This document shows, in pieces, positions 8,461 through 17,300 of a stretch of DNA of 64,000 nt (its first letter is position 1; each line of letters begins with the position of its first letter). The position numbers and the translations under genes were made by a program. The stretch is taken from the NCBI GenBank assembly GCA_036504535.1, contig DASXUY010000026.1, forward strand, positions 62,001-126,000, read 5' to 3'. The stretch is from JARLGU01 sp036504535 (GTDB lineage Bacteria > Armatimonadota > Armatimonadia > Armatimonadales > Capsulimonadaceae). The notes under the pieces are model-generated. The model was not told the origin of the DNA. It did no database searches and saw only the letters and a program-made list of their open reading frames with translations.

Positions 8461-10002
8461 ATGCGTATCCTTCGACCGAATAGGGTTTTCGCCCTTTCAG
8501 CTGCCGCCCTCGGCGCCACTCTTGTGCACGCTGCCGTGCCACGACCCGTAAACGCGCCGCCGCCGCCCACCGGGCAGCCAGGCGGATTCACACCTCCCGT
8601 AGGCGCTCGTCCGCCTGTGCCTGCTCCACCGCCCACGACGACCGCGCCCACGGCCCCGCCACCGCCAACAGCGCCTGCGCCGCCGACAACGCCACCCGTG
8701 AGCACTATTACACCGCCAGCCATCCCGGCACCAGGGACGAGCGGGGCGACGTTTACCGACCCGACCGGGCAGTTCACGTCGCTCAATGTGAGAGGCACTG
8801 CGACAGCGGCCAATCCGTTCTTTCAACCCCTGGGCACGAACGGCCGCGCCTGCGTTACATGTCATCAAGCCGATCAAGGGTGGACCATTACGCCGCCTAA
8901 GGTTCAGGCGCTTTTTGCTCGCACTAACGGCCTGGACCCACTGTTCCGCACCGTGGACGGCGCCAATTCGCCCGAGGAGGATGTCGACACTCTGGCACAG
9001 CGTCGGTCAGCCTACTCCATGCTGCTCAATCGCGCAGTTATCCGGGTTGGCCTGCCCATTCCGCAGACCGGCGAGTTCACTCTGAGCACGCTGGACGACC
9101 CTTATAACTTCTCAAATTCGCTTGAATTGTCCCTCTTCCGAAGACCACTTCCGGCGACCAGCTTGCCATTCCTCTCAACCGTGATGTGGGATGGCCGAAA
9201 AACCGGTGTCGGGGCCACGCTGTCCACTAACCTGCAGGCGCAGGCAATCGATGCTATTCTCGGACATGCCGAGGCAACGCTTGCTCCTTCATCGACTGTC
9301 ATCCAGCAGATTGTGGCATTCGAAACTGCATCGGCAACTGCCCAGTCCTTCGACAACCAGGCGGGCCTGCTTACGTCCGCTGGCGCAACCGGTGGCCCAG
9401 GGGCTTTGGTGACACAGCCGTTCCACATCGGCATTAACGACTCCATTGGCGCCGATCCCGCTGGCGGGGCGTTCAACCCACGTGCGTTCACCCTTTTCAA
9501 CTCGTGGGCATCCACGACTGCCACGCCCGCGCAACAGGCGATTGCTCGCGGCCAGGCGATTTTTAACAATCGCAGGTTCACGGTGATGCACGTTGCTGGG
9601 CTGAACGACGCGCTTGGGCAGACCGCTGTCACGGCAACGTGCACCACGTGCCACAACACGCCGAATGTCGGCAACCACTCAGTGCCGAGGTTCTTCGACC
9701 TCGGTCTTACCGATACCATACGGCGTACACCAGACTTGCCGCTCTACACGCTCAAGAACAAGGTGTCGGGTATCACGCGTGAGACAACCGACCCAGGTCG
9801 CGCCCTCATGACCGGTAAATGGAACGACATCGGCAAGTTCAAGGTGCCGGTACTACGGGGGCTAGCTGCGCGAGCACCGTACTTCCACGACGGATCCGCG
9901 AGAAACATTGGCGAAGTGATCGCCTTCTACGACCGACGTTTCGGTATGCGGTTGACACCGCAGGACCGGTCCGATCTCGCCGCATTCCTCAATGCGCTGT
10001 AG
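8461..10002 (+). CDS. secreted di-haem cytochrome c, MauG / cytochrome-c-peroxidase family
   Basis: 513 aa. A signal peptide (MRILRPNRVFALSAAAL to about residue 24) is followed by a Pro/Thr/Ala-rich linker (27-95) that probably spaces the enzyme from the membrane or wall. Two haem c sites follow: C131-V-T-C134-H135 and C394-T-T-C-H398. The C-terminal part (KFKVPVLRGLAARAPYFHDGSARNIGEVIAFYDRRF) is the conserved end of the di-haem peroxidase/MauG group. It should act outside the cytoplasmic membrane on peroxide or as an oxidase that modifies another protein. ATG 8461 is preferred to the upstream TTG at 8383 because AAGGAG lies 5 bases upstream and the signal peptide then begins at the N-terminus. 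It is a single gene with a strong terminator. Confidence 0.9.
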   Translation: MRILRPNRVFALSAAALGATLVHAAVPRPVNAPPPPTGQPGGFTPPVGARPPVPAPPPTTTAPTAPPPPTAPAPPTTPPVSTITPPAIPAPGTSGATFTDPTGQFTSLNVRGTATAANPFFQPLGTNGRACVTCHQADQGWTITPPKVQALFARTNGLDPLFRTVDGANSPEEDVDTLAQRRSAYSMLLNRAVIRVGLPIPQTGEFTLSTLDDPYNFSNSLELSLFRRPLPATSLPFLSTVMWDGRKTGVGATLSTNLQAQAIDAILGHAEATLAPSSTVIQQIVAFETASATAQSFDNQAGLLTSAGATGGPGALVTQPFHIGINDSIGADPAGGAFNPRAFTLFNSWASTTATPAQQAIARGQAIFNNRRFTVMHVAGLNDALGQTAVTATCTTCHNTPNVGNHSVPRFFDLGLTDTIRRTPDLPLYTLKNKVSGITRETTDPGRALMTGKWNDIGKFKVPVLRGLAARAPYFHDGSARNIGEVIAFYDRRFGMRLTPQDRSDLAAFLNAL

Positions 10003-10019
10003 ATATCGGTAATCGCGTC

Positions 10020-10060
10020 AAACGCCCGCTGCGGGAATCATCCTGCAGCGGGCGTTTCGC
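10020..10060 (+). terminator. rho-independent terminator after the MauG-like gene
   Basis: A 13-bp perfect stem, AAACGCCCGCTGC (10020-10032) with GCAGCGGGCGTTT (10045-10057), encloses a 12-base loop. It begins 17 bases after the stop codon. Confidence 0.88.
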
Positions 10061-10110
10061 TTGGGCAACTCTATTCTTCACCAGGTAGAATATGCCAGGT
10101 AAGCACACAC

Positions 10111-10758
10111 ATGGTCCTCTTTTCGATCCAGCACTATCTCGGTTTCATTGCTGCAGCCCTCGTGGTTTGCGCCGCCCCCGGACCGGATAATCTCGCCGTC
10201 CTTTCTCTTGGGATCTCGCGCGGCAAACGAGCTGGCGTCGGATTCGCCCTCGGCTGCGCGCTCGGATGCCTCACGCACACCCTGTGGGCAACCATTGGCG
10301 TGGCGGCAGTGATTGCGGCGTCGCCCGTCGCGTTCACTGTGCTCAAGTTCGCTGGAGGAGCTTACCTCATCGTCTTGGGTGTCAAGGCACTACGTAGCCC
10401 TGGCGCTCATATCGACGCGCAGACGACCGGCGGCGGAAGCGATGCGGACACTCTCAAACGATATATCACGCGGGGATTTCTCGCGAACGCCATCAACCCC
10501 AAAGTTGCCCTCTTCTTCCTCGCGTTTCTTCCTCAATTCGTTGACAGAGCCGGCTCGGTGAGTGTGCAAATGGCGCTCCTCGGGTTGACATTCGCCGTGA
10601 CCACTGCGGTTTTGTTCGTCACCTTGGGCTACTGCTCGGGGCACATTGGGGCATGGCTTCGGCGGAATGAAAGCGTCACTCGGTGGCTTGACCGCGCAAC
10701 GGGTTGCCTCTTCATTGGCCTTGGCGTGCGACTTGCGGCAATCCAACAAGGTCATTAA
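10111..10758 (+). CDS. LysE/RhtB-family exporter
   Basis: 215 aa with about six hydrophobic segments. It has the family's N-terminal signature CAAPGPDNLAVLSLGISRGKRAGVGFALGCALG and the NAINPKVALFFLAFLPQF block. It should export an amino acid or similar metabolite across the inner membrane. It converges with ureD, with only 7 bases between stops, so it is not part of the urease operon and any functional link to nitrogen overflow is speculative. The first ATG (10111) gives a full-length family member. Confidence 0.92.
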   Translation: MVLFSIQHYLGFIAAALVVCAAPGPDNLAVLSLGISRGKRAGVGFALGCALGCLTHTLWATIGVAAVIAASPVAFTVLKFAGGAYLIVLGVKALRSPGAHIDAQTTGGGSDADTLKRYITRGFLANAINPKVALFFLAFLPQFVDRAGSVSVQMALLGLTFAVTTAVLFVTLGYCSGHIGAWLRRNESVTRWLDRATGCLFIGLGVRLAAIQQGH

Positions 10759-10765
10759 CTACCGC

Positions 10766-11695
10766 CTACGGCACTTTGCGAGGCGCAACAGCTTCGGTCC
10801 CGTAAAGGCGCAACTTCGCTGCATTCCATATCGCAAACAATGCCTCGTTCACACGCAACGCCGAATTGCTCAGGCCCTTCACGACGATGCCATGCGCCGA
10901 GAGCGTGCTCGCCCCCCAAAACTCACGATGCTGCCGTGAATGCGCCATCACGATTCCGCGCAACTCTTCCTCAAGTGCGAGCCAGATGGTCGGCGCTTGC
11001 CCTGTGCGACAAATATAGAATGTCGTGAGGTATCGATACGGTCCCATCCTCACCTGGCTCGCCAGACTGCGTGCGGCAGGCTCAATGCGGTAGTGCTCCA
11101 TCGCGATTGGCACGCCCGTAGCGCGGATGTCGAACTGTACGTCAAGCAGGTCGTAGGCGAAAAGCTCCTCATGCGCCACTCGACCCGGCGCAACAACTTC
11201 CCACCAGAACAGCCCGCAGTCGTCCCCCAATTCTATCGACGTTTCTATCCGCGAACGAGAGCCTGCAAATGGGATAATCGGATCGGGAAGCCATTCAAGT
11301 AGCGCGCCGTCGCCCACTGTCGCGTGTGTGCGCTGCAATGAGTCGGCGGCTCCGTCTCGCGACCGGTAGAGTCGGGTCGCTCCGGTGGTTGTCACTTGCG
11401 CATTCGCGCAAGCGCCCACGTCGATCTGGGTCGTTAGCGTATCGCCACCAAGCACGCCTCCGGACACATTTTGCAGGTGAACGAGGGTCGCGTTGCCATT
11501 GGGAAACGCACGAACAACTTGGAGCGGGGGCTGCTGGGCACGAACATCGAGGCGAGTGGTAATTCCGTCAGACCGGAAATTAAGGGAAAGGAGACCATCG
11601 ACGCGGCGTGGTGCGCTCGCGCCTAGCTGATGAAGAGGCGCGTCGGGAGATCCGGATGCCGCATCGAGGCTATTTCCAGGAGTGGTGTGAAACAC
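10766..11695 (-). CDS. ureD: urease accessory protein UreD (UreH)
   Basis: 309 aa. It contains the family blocks LVHLQNVSGGVLGGDTL, ATRLYRSRDG, LEWLPDPIIPFAGSR and FWWEVVAPGRVAHEE. UreD binds apo-urease together with UreF and UreG and forms the tunnel through which nickel reaches the active site. The start is GTG 11695: GGAG lies 5 bases upstream and the reading frame overlaps the end of ureF by 73 bases, so translation is probably coupled. It is the last gene of the long minus-strand run starting at 18998. No ureABC follows. Confidence 0.9.
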   Translation of the reverse strand: MFHTTPGNSLDAASGSPDAPLHQLGASAPRRVDGLLSLNFRSDGITTRLDVRAQQPPLQVVRAFPNGNATLVHLQNVSGGVLGGDTLTTQIDVGACANAQVTTTGATRLYRSRDGAADSLQRTHATVGDGALLEWLPDPIIPFAGSRSRIETSIELGDDCGLFWWEVVAPGRVAHEELFAYDLLDVQFDIRATGVPIAMEHYRIEPAARSLASQVRMGPYRYLTTFYICRTGQAPTIWLALEEELRGIVMAHSRQHREFWGASTLSAHGIVVKGLSNSALRVNEALFAIWNAAKLRLYGTEAVAPRKVP

Positions 11696-12300
11696 AGTCT
11701 CTCCGTACCTTCAGCCGAGGCGTAGACAATGGCCGATTTCAAATCCCACAACAAACGGCTCGCCTGCGACTGGCCAATCGGCAGCAGCCTTTGGCAAGCC
11801 GAAACCATAGCCATCACCGTCTGCTGTCCAAACGTCTCGACCACCATTTGAACGGGAAGGCCAAGTTCGCGCCCGACCAATCCAAACGACGCGCTGTGAT
11901 GAACATCGCACTTTGCTGATGCGCAGGCGTCCAGCGCGGCCCTCAATCGTACCGACTCGCTGAGTGTTGCCGCCATCGCTAAAAACCGACGTCCCAATGT
12001 CGCTGAAGCCGCGCGACCTTCGCGCGCAGGCTTGGTGGCCGCTACCCGTCCGTTGAGCGCCACCCACTCGCGCGTCCAGTCGTGTGGATCGCGGTCGACG
12101 AGCTCGAAGGCATCTCGGCAAAACGACGCGTCCAGCCGCCCCGCTTCCGCGAGATAGTCGTGCAGCCACGCTTCGAGATCGGAAACGCCAACACCCTGCT
12201 CCTCGATTAGCCCTTCCAAGCCAAACGAGTGTGCTGCCGACCCGATGGGAGTCGCGCTGTCGGCAAGCTGCATCAGTTGAAGATAAGCGACATTGCTCAT
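11623..12300 (-). CDS. ureF: urease accessory protein UreF
   Basis: 225 aa. The N-terminus YLQLMQLADSATPIGSAAHSFGLEGLIE is the classical UreF opening, and the C-terminal part is helical. UreF acts as a checkpoint between the GTPase UreG and the urease-UreD complex. ATG 12300 is chosen because homology begins here; an open frame running further upstream lies inside ureG and is spurious. It starts 23 bases after the ureG stop. Confidence 0.92.
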   Translation of the reverse strand: MSNVAYLQLMQLADSATPIGSAAHSFGLEGLIEEQGVGVSDLEAWLHDYLAEAGRLDASFCRDAFELVDRDPHDWTREWVALNGRVAATKPAREGRAASATLGRRFLAMAATLSESVRLRAALDACASAKCDVHHSASFGLVGRELGLPVQMVVETFGQQTVMAMVSACQRLLPIGQSQASRLLWDLKSAIVYASAEGTERLCFTPLLEIASMRHPDLPTRLFIS

Positions 12301-12323
12301 TGATTGTAGGTCGCTCAGACCAC

Positions 12324-13031
12324 TTAATGGCTGTGCACGTGGCCACCATGCGAGTGAGTGTGTGGAACGCCGACATAGGGGGCATGCGCATCGATGATGG
12401 CCCGCCAAGACGATGGACGCTCCAGCAGGCCCTCGATCCAGTCGATCACGAAGTGCAAGCCTTCGCCCGTGCGGAGGTTGGTGAATACGAAGGGTCGCGC
12501 GCCACGCATACGACGCGAGTCCGTGGACATCACATCCAGCGAAGCGCCGACCATCGGGGCCAGGTCGGTTTTGTTGATCACGAGAAGGTCGGAGCGCGTG
12601 ACACCCGGTCCGCCCTTGCGCGGCACCTTGTCTCCGCCAGCGACATCGATGACGTATATCCATACGTCCACAAGCTCGGGGCTAAATGCCGCGGAGAGGT
12701 TGTCGCCGCCACTTTCGACGAAGATTAGCTGCAAATCAGGGAGCGTGTCCTCTAGCTCGGCGATGGCCTCAAGGTTCATCGACGCGTCTTCGCGGATCGC
12801 CGCATGCGGACACCCACCCGTCTCGACGCCACGGATCCGGTCCTTGGTGAGAACACCTTGCCGCAGGAGAAACTCGGCATCTTCTTTGGTGTAAATATCG
12901 TTGGTGACCACAGCCAGGCTGAACTTCTCCTTCAGCGCGCGGCTAAGCTGATCGGCGAGCGCGGTCTTGCCAGACCCTACGGGTCCAGCGATACCGATAC
13001 GGAACGCTCGTGGTTGCGGCATGTCACTCAT
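12324..13031 (-). CDS. ureG: urease accessory GTPase UreG with His-rich C-terminus
   Basis: 235 aa. It has a P-loop GPVGSGKTAL, a metal-binding CPH motif (GVETGGCPHAAIREDASMN), FVESGGDNL, and the guanine-binding NKTDLAP. UreG is the GTPase that carries nickel into urease. Unlike most UreG proteins (about 205 aa), it ends in a histidine-rich tail (VPHTHSHGGHVHSH) that may store nickel; nickel-binding His stretches are known in UreE and some HypB proteins, and no ureE is seen here. ATG 13031 is preferred to the upstream extension because homology begins there. It is separated from the ABC transporter genes by a 358-bp gap, so it could have its own promoter. Confidence 0.94.
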   Translation of the reverse strand: MSDMPQPRAFRIGIAGPVGSGKTALADQLSRALKEKFSLAVVTNDIYTKEDAEFLLRQGVLTKDRIRGVETGGCPHAAIREDASMNLEAIAELEDTLPDLQLIFVESGGDNLSAAFSPELVDVWIYVIDVAGGDKVPRKGGPGVTRSDLLVINKTDLAPMVGASLDVMSTDSRRMRGARPFVFTNLRTGEGLHFVIDWIEGLLERPSSWRAIIDAHAPYVGVPHTHSHGGHVHSH

Positions 13032-13389
13032 TGTACGTCGTATAACCTCATCCTTGATTTCCTTTGGCTTACTTGTTCGCTCAAACCCAGGTCCATCCGT
13101 GGCGCCGAACATTAAGCTCGCCGAGAGACAGAACTCCGGGATGCGAACAGCTGTCTCTACCGGCAAAAGTGTACCCGACTAATCGCTGCATCCGCGATGA
13201 TCGGAAGCTGGCATTTGTACCTGGGTATTGGCCACAAATGGATCGCTTCACGGCAATGGTAGGGGCTCGTCATTGAGCCCGTTCCCCCGAGGCGACACTG
13301 CACCGGAAGGGAGTGGCTCGCGAGCGCCCACCAGACAGCTTGGACTAGCGAGGCACGGCACTGGATGTTAGTGAGGAGGACGCGGCAGT
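13032..13389. other. gap between ABC transporter genes and ureG
   Basis: 358 bp with no supported gene. It holds a 16-bp perfect palindrome (GGCAGTCTAGACTGCC, 13384-13399) that spans the stop codon of the ATPase gene, with no T tract after it. I cannot place a ureG promoter with confidence. The size of the gap suggests that ureGFD may be a separate transcript. Confidence 0.4.
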
Positions 13390-14244
13390 CTAGACTGCCT
13401 GTCCCTTCATGATCTCGGCTTCGACGACGGCTTTGCCTTCGGCATGTAGCAGTTCGTATACCTGCTTGCGAAGCTCGATGAACTCGGGGGCAACTCGAAG
13501 CGTGTCCGGACGGTCTACGCCAAACGGCACTGCAATCTCAGCTTTGAGGCGACCGGGGCGCGCGGTCATGACAAAGATGCGGTCGCTGAGGAACACCGCT
13601 TCGTCGATGTCGTGGGTGATGAAGAGCATTGTCGTGCGCTCTTTTCGCCGGATATCGAGAACAAGCTCTTGCATGATTGCCCGGGTTTGGGCATCGAGCG
13701 CGCCGAACGGCTCGTCCATCAGCAGGATGCGCGGCTTGTTCGCAAGGGCTCTGGCAATAGCTACGCGCTGCCGCATTCCACCTGAGAGTTGTTTGGGATA
13801 GTGGTCGCGAAACCCGTTCAGCCCTACCGCGTCCAAGAAGTGGTCGGCAGTCGCCTCTCGCTCAGCTTTCTTCGCGCCCCGAAGCTTGGGACCAAACATG
13901 ACGTTCTGCCTTACGGTAAGCCAAGGAAACAACGTGTACGCCTGAAACACCATACCACGGTCCGCACCGGGCTCGCTCACCTCTTTACCGTCGATCAAAA
14001 CCTTGCCCGATGTCGGCTGAGTCAGACCACCGACAATATGCAGTAGCGTTGACTTGCCGCAACCCGACGGCCCGACTATGCTCACAAGCTCCGTAGGCTC
14101 CATCGAGAACGACGTAGGCTCGACGGCGGTTACCACCGAGTCACGGGTTGGGAACAGTTTTCGAACGCGCCTGCATTCGAGGATAGGCGTTGACGATAGG
14201 CGCGTCCCCGTAATCGATTCCGACGATGTCATTGGTACAGCCAT
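13390..14244 (-). CDS. ABC transporter ATPase, nitrate/sulfonate/taurine-type importer (candidate guanidine importer)
   Basis: 284 aa. Walker A GPSGCGKST, signature LSGGMRQRVAIARAL, Walker B ILLMDEPFGALD, switch histidine in LFITHDIDEAVFLSDR. This is the SsuB/NrtD/TauB class that energises importers for small nitrogen or sulfur compounds. A GAGG site lies 8 bases before ATG 14244. It lies 34 bases downstream of the permease gene. Given its neighbours, the likely substrate is guanidine; sequence alone cannot exclude urea, nitrate or a sulfonate. Confidence 0.93.
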   Translation of the reverse strand: MAVPMTSSESITGTRLSSTPILECRRVRKLFPTRDSVVTAVEPTSFSMEPTELVSIVGPSGCGKSTLLHIVGGLTQPTSGKVLIDGKEVSEPGADRGMVFQAYTLFPWLTVRQNVMFGPKLRGAKKAEREATADHFLDAVGLNGFRDHYPKQLSGGMRQRVAIARALANKPRILLMDEPFGALDAQTRAIMQELVLDIRRKERTTMLFITHDIDEAVFLSDRIFVMTARPGRLKAEIAVPFGVDRPDTLRVAPEFIELRKQVYELLHAEGKAVVEAEIMKGQAV

Positions 14245-14278
14245 TTACAGCACCTCACTTGGCGGGTTACTCGCCGGG

Positions 14279-15142
14279 TTAGCTCTTCTGCGCGTCAGCC
14301 CACGGCAGAAGCCGTGGAGTCAGATATTTGAATAAGAGGTCTGTTACGAGGCCGAGCAAGCCAAGTACCACGATGCCAACAAAGATCTCGTCGGTCCGCA
14401 AGAACCGTTGTGCCTTCATGATCGAGTAGCCCAGGCCAGAGTCGGTAGCGACTACCTCTGCGATCACAAGATACGTCCATGCCCATCCAATCATCGTACG
14501 GCATGTCTCCAACAAGCCCGGAAGTGTCGCGGGCAGGATGACACTGAACAGGCATTGAAGCCGGTTCGCGCCAAGGGTCCGCGCGGCGTTGATGAGGTCT
14601 TTTGGCACCTGCCGAGTAACGTCGGCGACTACGATGACCATCTGGAAGTAAGTGCCGAGGAAGATGAGCAGGATCTTGGCAGGCTCGCCGATACCCACCG
14701 ACACCATCACCAGCGGAATAAGCGCGGGTACTGGTACGTACCGAATAAACCCAACAAGTGGCTCGTGAGCTGCTTCGAACAGCTTGAACGTCCCCATCAG
14801 GATACCGACAGGTATTGCCAGCACCGCAGATGCCAGGAAGCCCATGCCTATGCGGAAGACGCTAATCTTCATGTTCGGCACAAGAGTGTCGTCCCTGACA
14901 GCAGCCATCAACGCATCGAAAACCGACGTTGGAGTCGGCAGGATGAGCGAGTTAGCCTTGCCCGAGTACGTCAGTGCGCACCACGCGATCATTGGCAGGA
15001 TGAACGACAGCACGACGAAGCCCACATAGGTCCGAGGCGCGATCTCCTCGCGGATACGAAACAAGCCACCCGGACGACGAGCAGGCGCATCGTCGTCCGG
15101 GGGAAGAGCGGCGGTCGCGGTGGCGACATTCGGCGGTGTCAT
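14279..15142 (-). CDS. ABC transporter permease, SsuC/NrtB type (candidate guanidine importer)
   Basis: 287 aa. A proline-rich cytoplasmic N-terminus (about 1-50) is followed by about six membrane segments and the inner-membrane-component signature (LINAARTLGANRLQCLFSVILPATLPGLLE). It forms the membrane channel with the ATPase downstream. ATG 15142 is preferred over an upstream TTG (15184) because GGGAGG lies about 11 bases before it. Confidence 0.92.
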   Translation of the reverse strand: MTPPNVATATAALPPDDDAPARRPGGLFRIREEIAPRTYVGFVVLSFILPMIAWCALTYSGKANSLILPTPTSVFDALMAAVRDDTLVPNMKISVFRIGMGFLASAVLAIPVGILMGTFKLFEAAHEPLVGFIRYVPVPALIPLVMVSVGIGEPAKILLIFLGTYFQMVIVVADVTRQVPKDLINAARTLGANRLQCLFSVILPATLPGLLETCRTMIGWAWTYLVIAEVVATDSGLGYSIMKAQRFLRTDEIFVGIVVLGLLGLVTDLLFKYLTPRLLPWADAQKS

Positions 15143-15226
15143 CGTGTTCGTTACCTCCCGTCGGTTGGTTGGATTGTCGCGCAAGGCATCGGGAGCGGAT
15201 CGGACATCCGCTCCCGCAGGGCCTAT

Positions 15227-16312
15227 TTAGTCGACCTTCAGCTTGTAATCGTAGGGAGGCTGCTTCCCAAGGCCTGCATCGACGGCGGCTTTGGTGAAGC
15301 TCATGTCGAGCGCCGACTCGAAGTCCGGGACCTTGGGTATCTGCTTGGCAGCAACGAGGAACTCGGCCACCGATTGACCGCTCGTGTAGAGGGACGTCAC
15401 CTTGGTGCTCTTGGTGAACGCTCCAAGTGCTTCGGGGCCATCGAAGATGCGGGTGCCCATGATAAAGCCCTTGTAGAAGGTCACTGGCGAGCCGGTTCGA
15501 GCCGCCATGATCTTCACAGCCTCGTCGGGGTTAGCCCGCCACCACGCCATCGTGTCGTACCAGGCGTTAACGATCTTCTGGACATCGGCTTTGCGTGACG
15601 CGACAACGGGACCTTGGAAGACAAGCAGGTCGGGGATAAGGCCCGGGATGCTCTTGCTGTCGAAGATGACGTGGGCGCCCTTCATCTTATCGAGCAGCTG
15701 ACTCTTGTTCGGCTCCCACACAACGCAAGCGTCGATCTTGCCGCCGATCATGGCCGCAGGGCAGTCCTGAACCTTGATATTGACGTACTTGACATCGCTC
15801 TCCTTCATGCCATTGGCCTCAAGAGCCTTGAGCATCAGGAAGTGGTCGACAGTCCCGAGTTCGGTGGCAACGGTCTTGCCTTTGAGATCCTTGACGGAGT
15901 TGATGCCCGCTTTGGCGACCATCGCGTCGTTACCAGCGCTATTGTCGTTGACGATGACAACCTTGGCGTCCTGCCCAGCGGCAAGCGGCCCCATGGTGTC
16001 GCCCCAGGTTTGGCAGTTAGCGTCAACCTGTTTGGCGGCGAAAGCGTTGAGGGAGTCGGTGTAGTTGGCGAACCAGACGAGCTTTACGTCGACGCCTTCC
16101 TTTTTGAAGAAACCCTGCTTCTCGGCGATATCCCAGCAAGTCCAGCCGGGCCAGTCGGAATAGCCGATAGTGATCGGGCCAGTCGCCGCAGGTGTCGCGA
16201 CGGGTGTGGACGTCCCGCCGGGGGCAGGCTCTTCTTTGCCGCATCCTGCCATGAGGATGCCAGCCAGGGCGACGCAGGTGAGTGCGAGAGATGTGCGCAG
16301 CTTATACCGCAT
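15227..16312 (-). CDS. ABC transporter substrate-binding lipoprotein (candidate guanidine-binding protein)
   Basis: 361 aa. It has a lipoprotein signal peptide (lipobox LMAGC, cysteine near residue 22), then an NMT1/SsuA-like periplasmic binding fold (ITIGYSDWPGWTCWDIAEKQGFFKKEG, GLIPDLLVFQ). The cluster of aromatic and acidic residues (DWPGWTCWD, VVWEPNK) suits a small cationic ligand. AAGGAG lies 7 bases before ATG 16312, which decides the start. In Synechocystis a homologous binding-protein gene lies beside the guanidine hydrolase. The ligand assignment is inference from gene context. Confidence 0.9.
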   Translation of the reverse strand: MRYKLRTSLALTCVALAGILMAGCGKEEPAPGGTSTPVATPAATGPITIGYSDWPGWTCWDIAEKQGFFKKEGVDVKLVWFANYTDSLNAFAAKQVDANCQTWGDTMGPLAAGQDAKVVIVNDNSAGNDAMVAKAGINSVKDLKGKTVATELGTVDHFLMLKALEANGMKESDVKYVNIKVQDCPAAMIGGKIDACVVWEPNKSQLLDKMKGAHVIFDSKSIPGLIPDLLVFQGPVVASRKADVQKIVNAWYDTMAWWRANPDEAVKIMAARTGSPVTFYKGFIMGTRIFDGPEALGAFTKSTKVTSLYTSGQSVAEFLVAAKQIPKVPDFESALDMSFTKAAVDAGLGKQPPYDYKLKVD

Positions 16313-16429
16313 GTTGTTGCTCCTTAAGGCTGCCAGGGCAGCACGTGGACGACGGAGCGTCATGCTCCATGCGGTTCGGCATCGAACCTCCCACCGCCCG
16401 AGATCGGCGGCAAAGTTGTAAGAGAAGAA

Positions 16430-16550
16430 TACCTCACCCCCTGGCCCCCTCTCCTAAGATAAGGAGAGGGGGAACCGGAATGAGCGGAGGAATTCGCGTC
16501 TTCTCTGACTCCCCTCGCCTTATCTTAGGAGAGGGGCCGGGGGTGAGGTA
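16430..16550. repeat. MITE-like palindromic element, copy 1
   Basis: 121 bp bounded by TACCTCAC and GTGAGGTA. Each arm holds an inner hairpin of the type CCCCCTCTCCT-loop-AGGAGAGGGGG. The whole element is an imperfect inverted repeat with no coding capacity. It is nearly the same as copy 2 (17681-17797) read on the opposite strand, including the shared internal word CTTCTCTGACTCCC. It sits between hypB and the binding-protein gene. Confidence 0.85.
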
Positions 16551-16554
16551 ATCC

Positions 16555-17229
16555 CTACCCTACCCTCGCGTGTTCCTTCAGGTACGCCAGCCACTGGTCC
16601 ATACCGGCTCCACTTTCGGACGAGACGCTGAAGACGGTGGCGGTGCTGTTGACGGTCCGGATGTTCGCTTCAAGCTTGGCTAAGTCTATCTTCAAATATG
16701 GCGCTATATCGATCTTGGTGATCACGACGCAGTCGGCGCCGTGGAACATGATTGGGTACTTGAGCGGCTTGTCGTCGCCCTCTGTGACAGCGACCAACAC
16801 GACCCGCACGTGCTCGCCGAGATCGTACGCCGCCGGGCAGATCAGATTGCCCACGTTTTCGATAACGAACAGGTCGATGCGGGACAGCGGGCCATCCTGC
16901 TCGAACTGGTCCAGGCCGCGCGCGATCTGGTCGGACTCGAGGTGGCATGAACGGCCCGTCGTGATCGCCGCCACGGGCGCACCGCACGCCCTCAAGCGGT
17001 CGGCGTCTAGTTCGGTCGTCATGTCGCCTTCCATCACGGCGATCTTGAGGTCACCCTTGAACGCTTCCAGAGTCGCTTCAAGCAGCGTCGTCTTCCCCGA
17101 TCCAGGGCTACTCATAATGTTGACACACTTCGCGCCGTGGGCTTCCATACGCTGCCGGTTAGTATCGGCGAGATCGTCGTTATCGGCGGTAAGTGATATG
17201 TCTAGATCGATTGAGTTGAGTGTTGGCAT
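16555..17229 (-). CDS. HypB-like nickel GTPase, guanidine-hydrolase type (GhaB-like)
   Basis: 224 aa. P-loop SSPGSGKTTL near residue 41, MEGDMTTELDADRLRACGAP, the metal-site cysteine-histidine in GRSCHLES, VIENVGNLICPA and ITKIDIAPY. HypB proteins load nickel using GTP. No hydrogenase gene is present, and the hypA-like and ureohydrolase genes lie directly upstream, so the client is most likely the ureohydrolase, as for Synechocystis GhaB. It lacks the histidine-rich N-terminus of some HypB proteins. Start ATG 17229, ribosome site weak (GAGATC). Confidence 0.92.
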   Translation of the reverse strand: MPTLNSIDLDISLTADNDDLADTNRQRMEAHGAKCVNIMSSPGSGKTTLLEATLEAFKGDLKIAVMEGDMTTELDADRLRACGAPVAAITTGRSCHLESDQIARGLDQFEQDGPLSRIDLFVIENVGNLICPAAYDLGEHVRVVLVAVTEGDDKPLKYPIMFHGADCVVITKIDIAPYLKIDLAKLEANIRTVNSTATVFSVSSESGAGMDQWLAYLKEHARVG

Positions 17230-17300
17230 AGTGATCTCGGATGCCCTCTTTGGCCGGGCTGGCCATTCTTATATCTCGCTTCGCTCGGTGCTATGTAACG

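Noticed and set aside
11623..12663. Longer 346-aa UreF
   Set aside because: The extra N-terminus is Arg-rich, overlaps ureG and has no similarity to UreF; ATG 12300 begins the family sequence.
13384..13399. Terminator at the ABC ATPase stop codon
   Set aside because: The 16-bp palindrome spans the stop and has no T tract; it is reported only as a palindrome.
14408..15598. 396-aa plus-strand open frame over the ABC permease
   Set aside because: Antisense shadow of two genes with clear family motifs; no domain in the translation.
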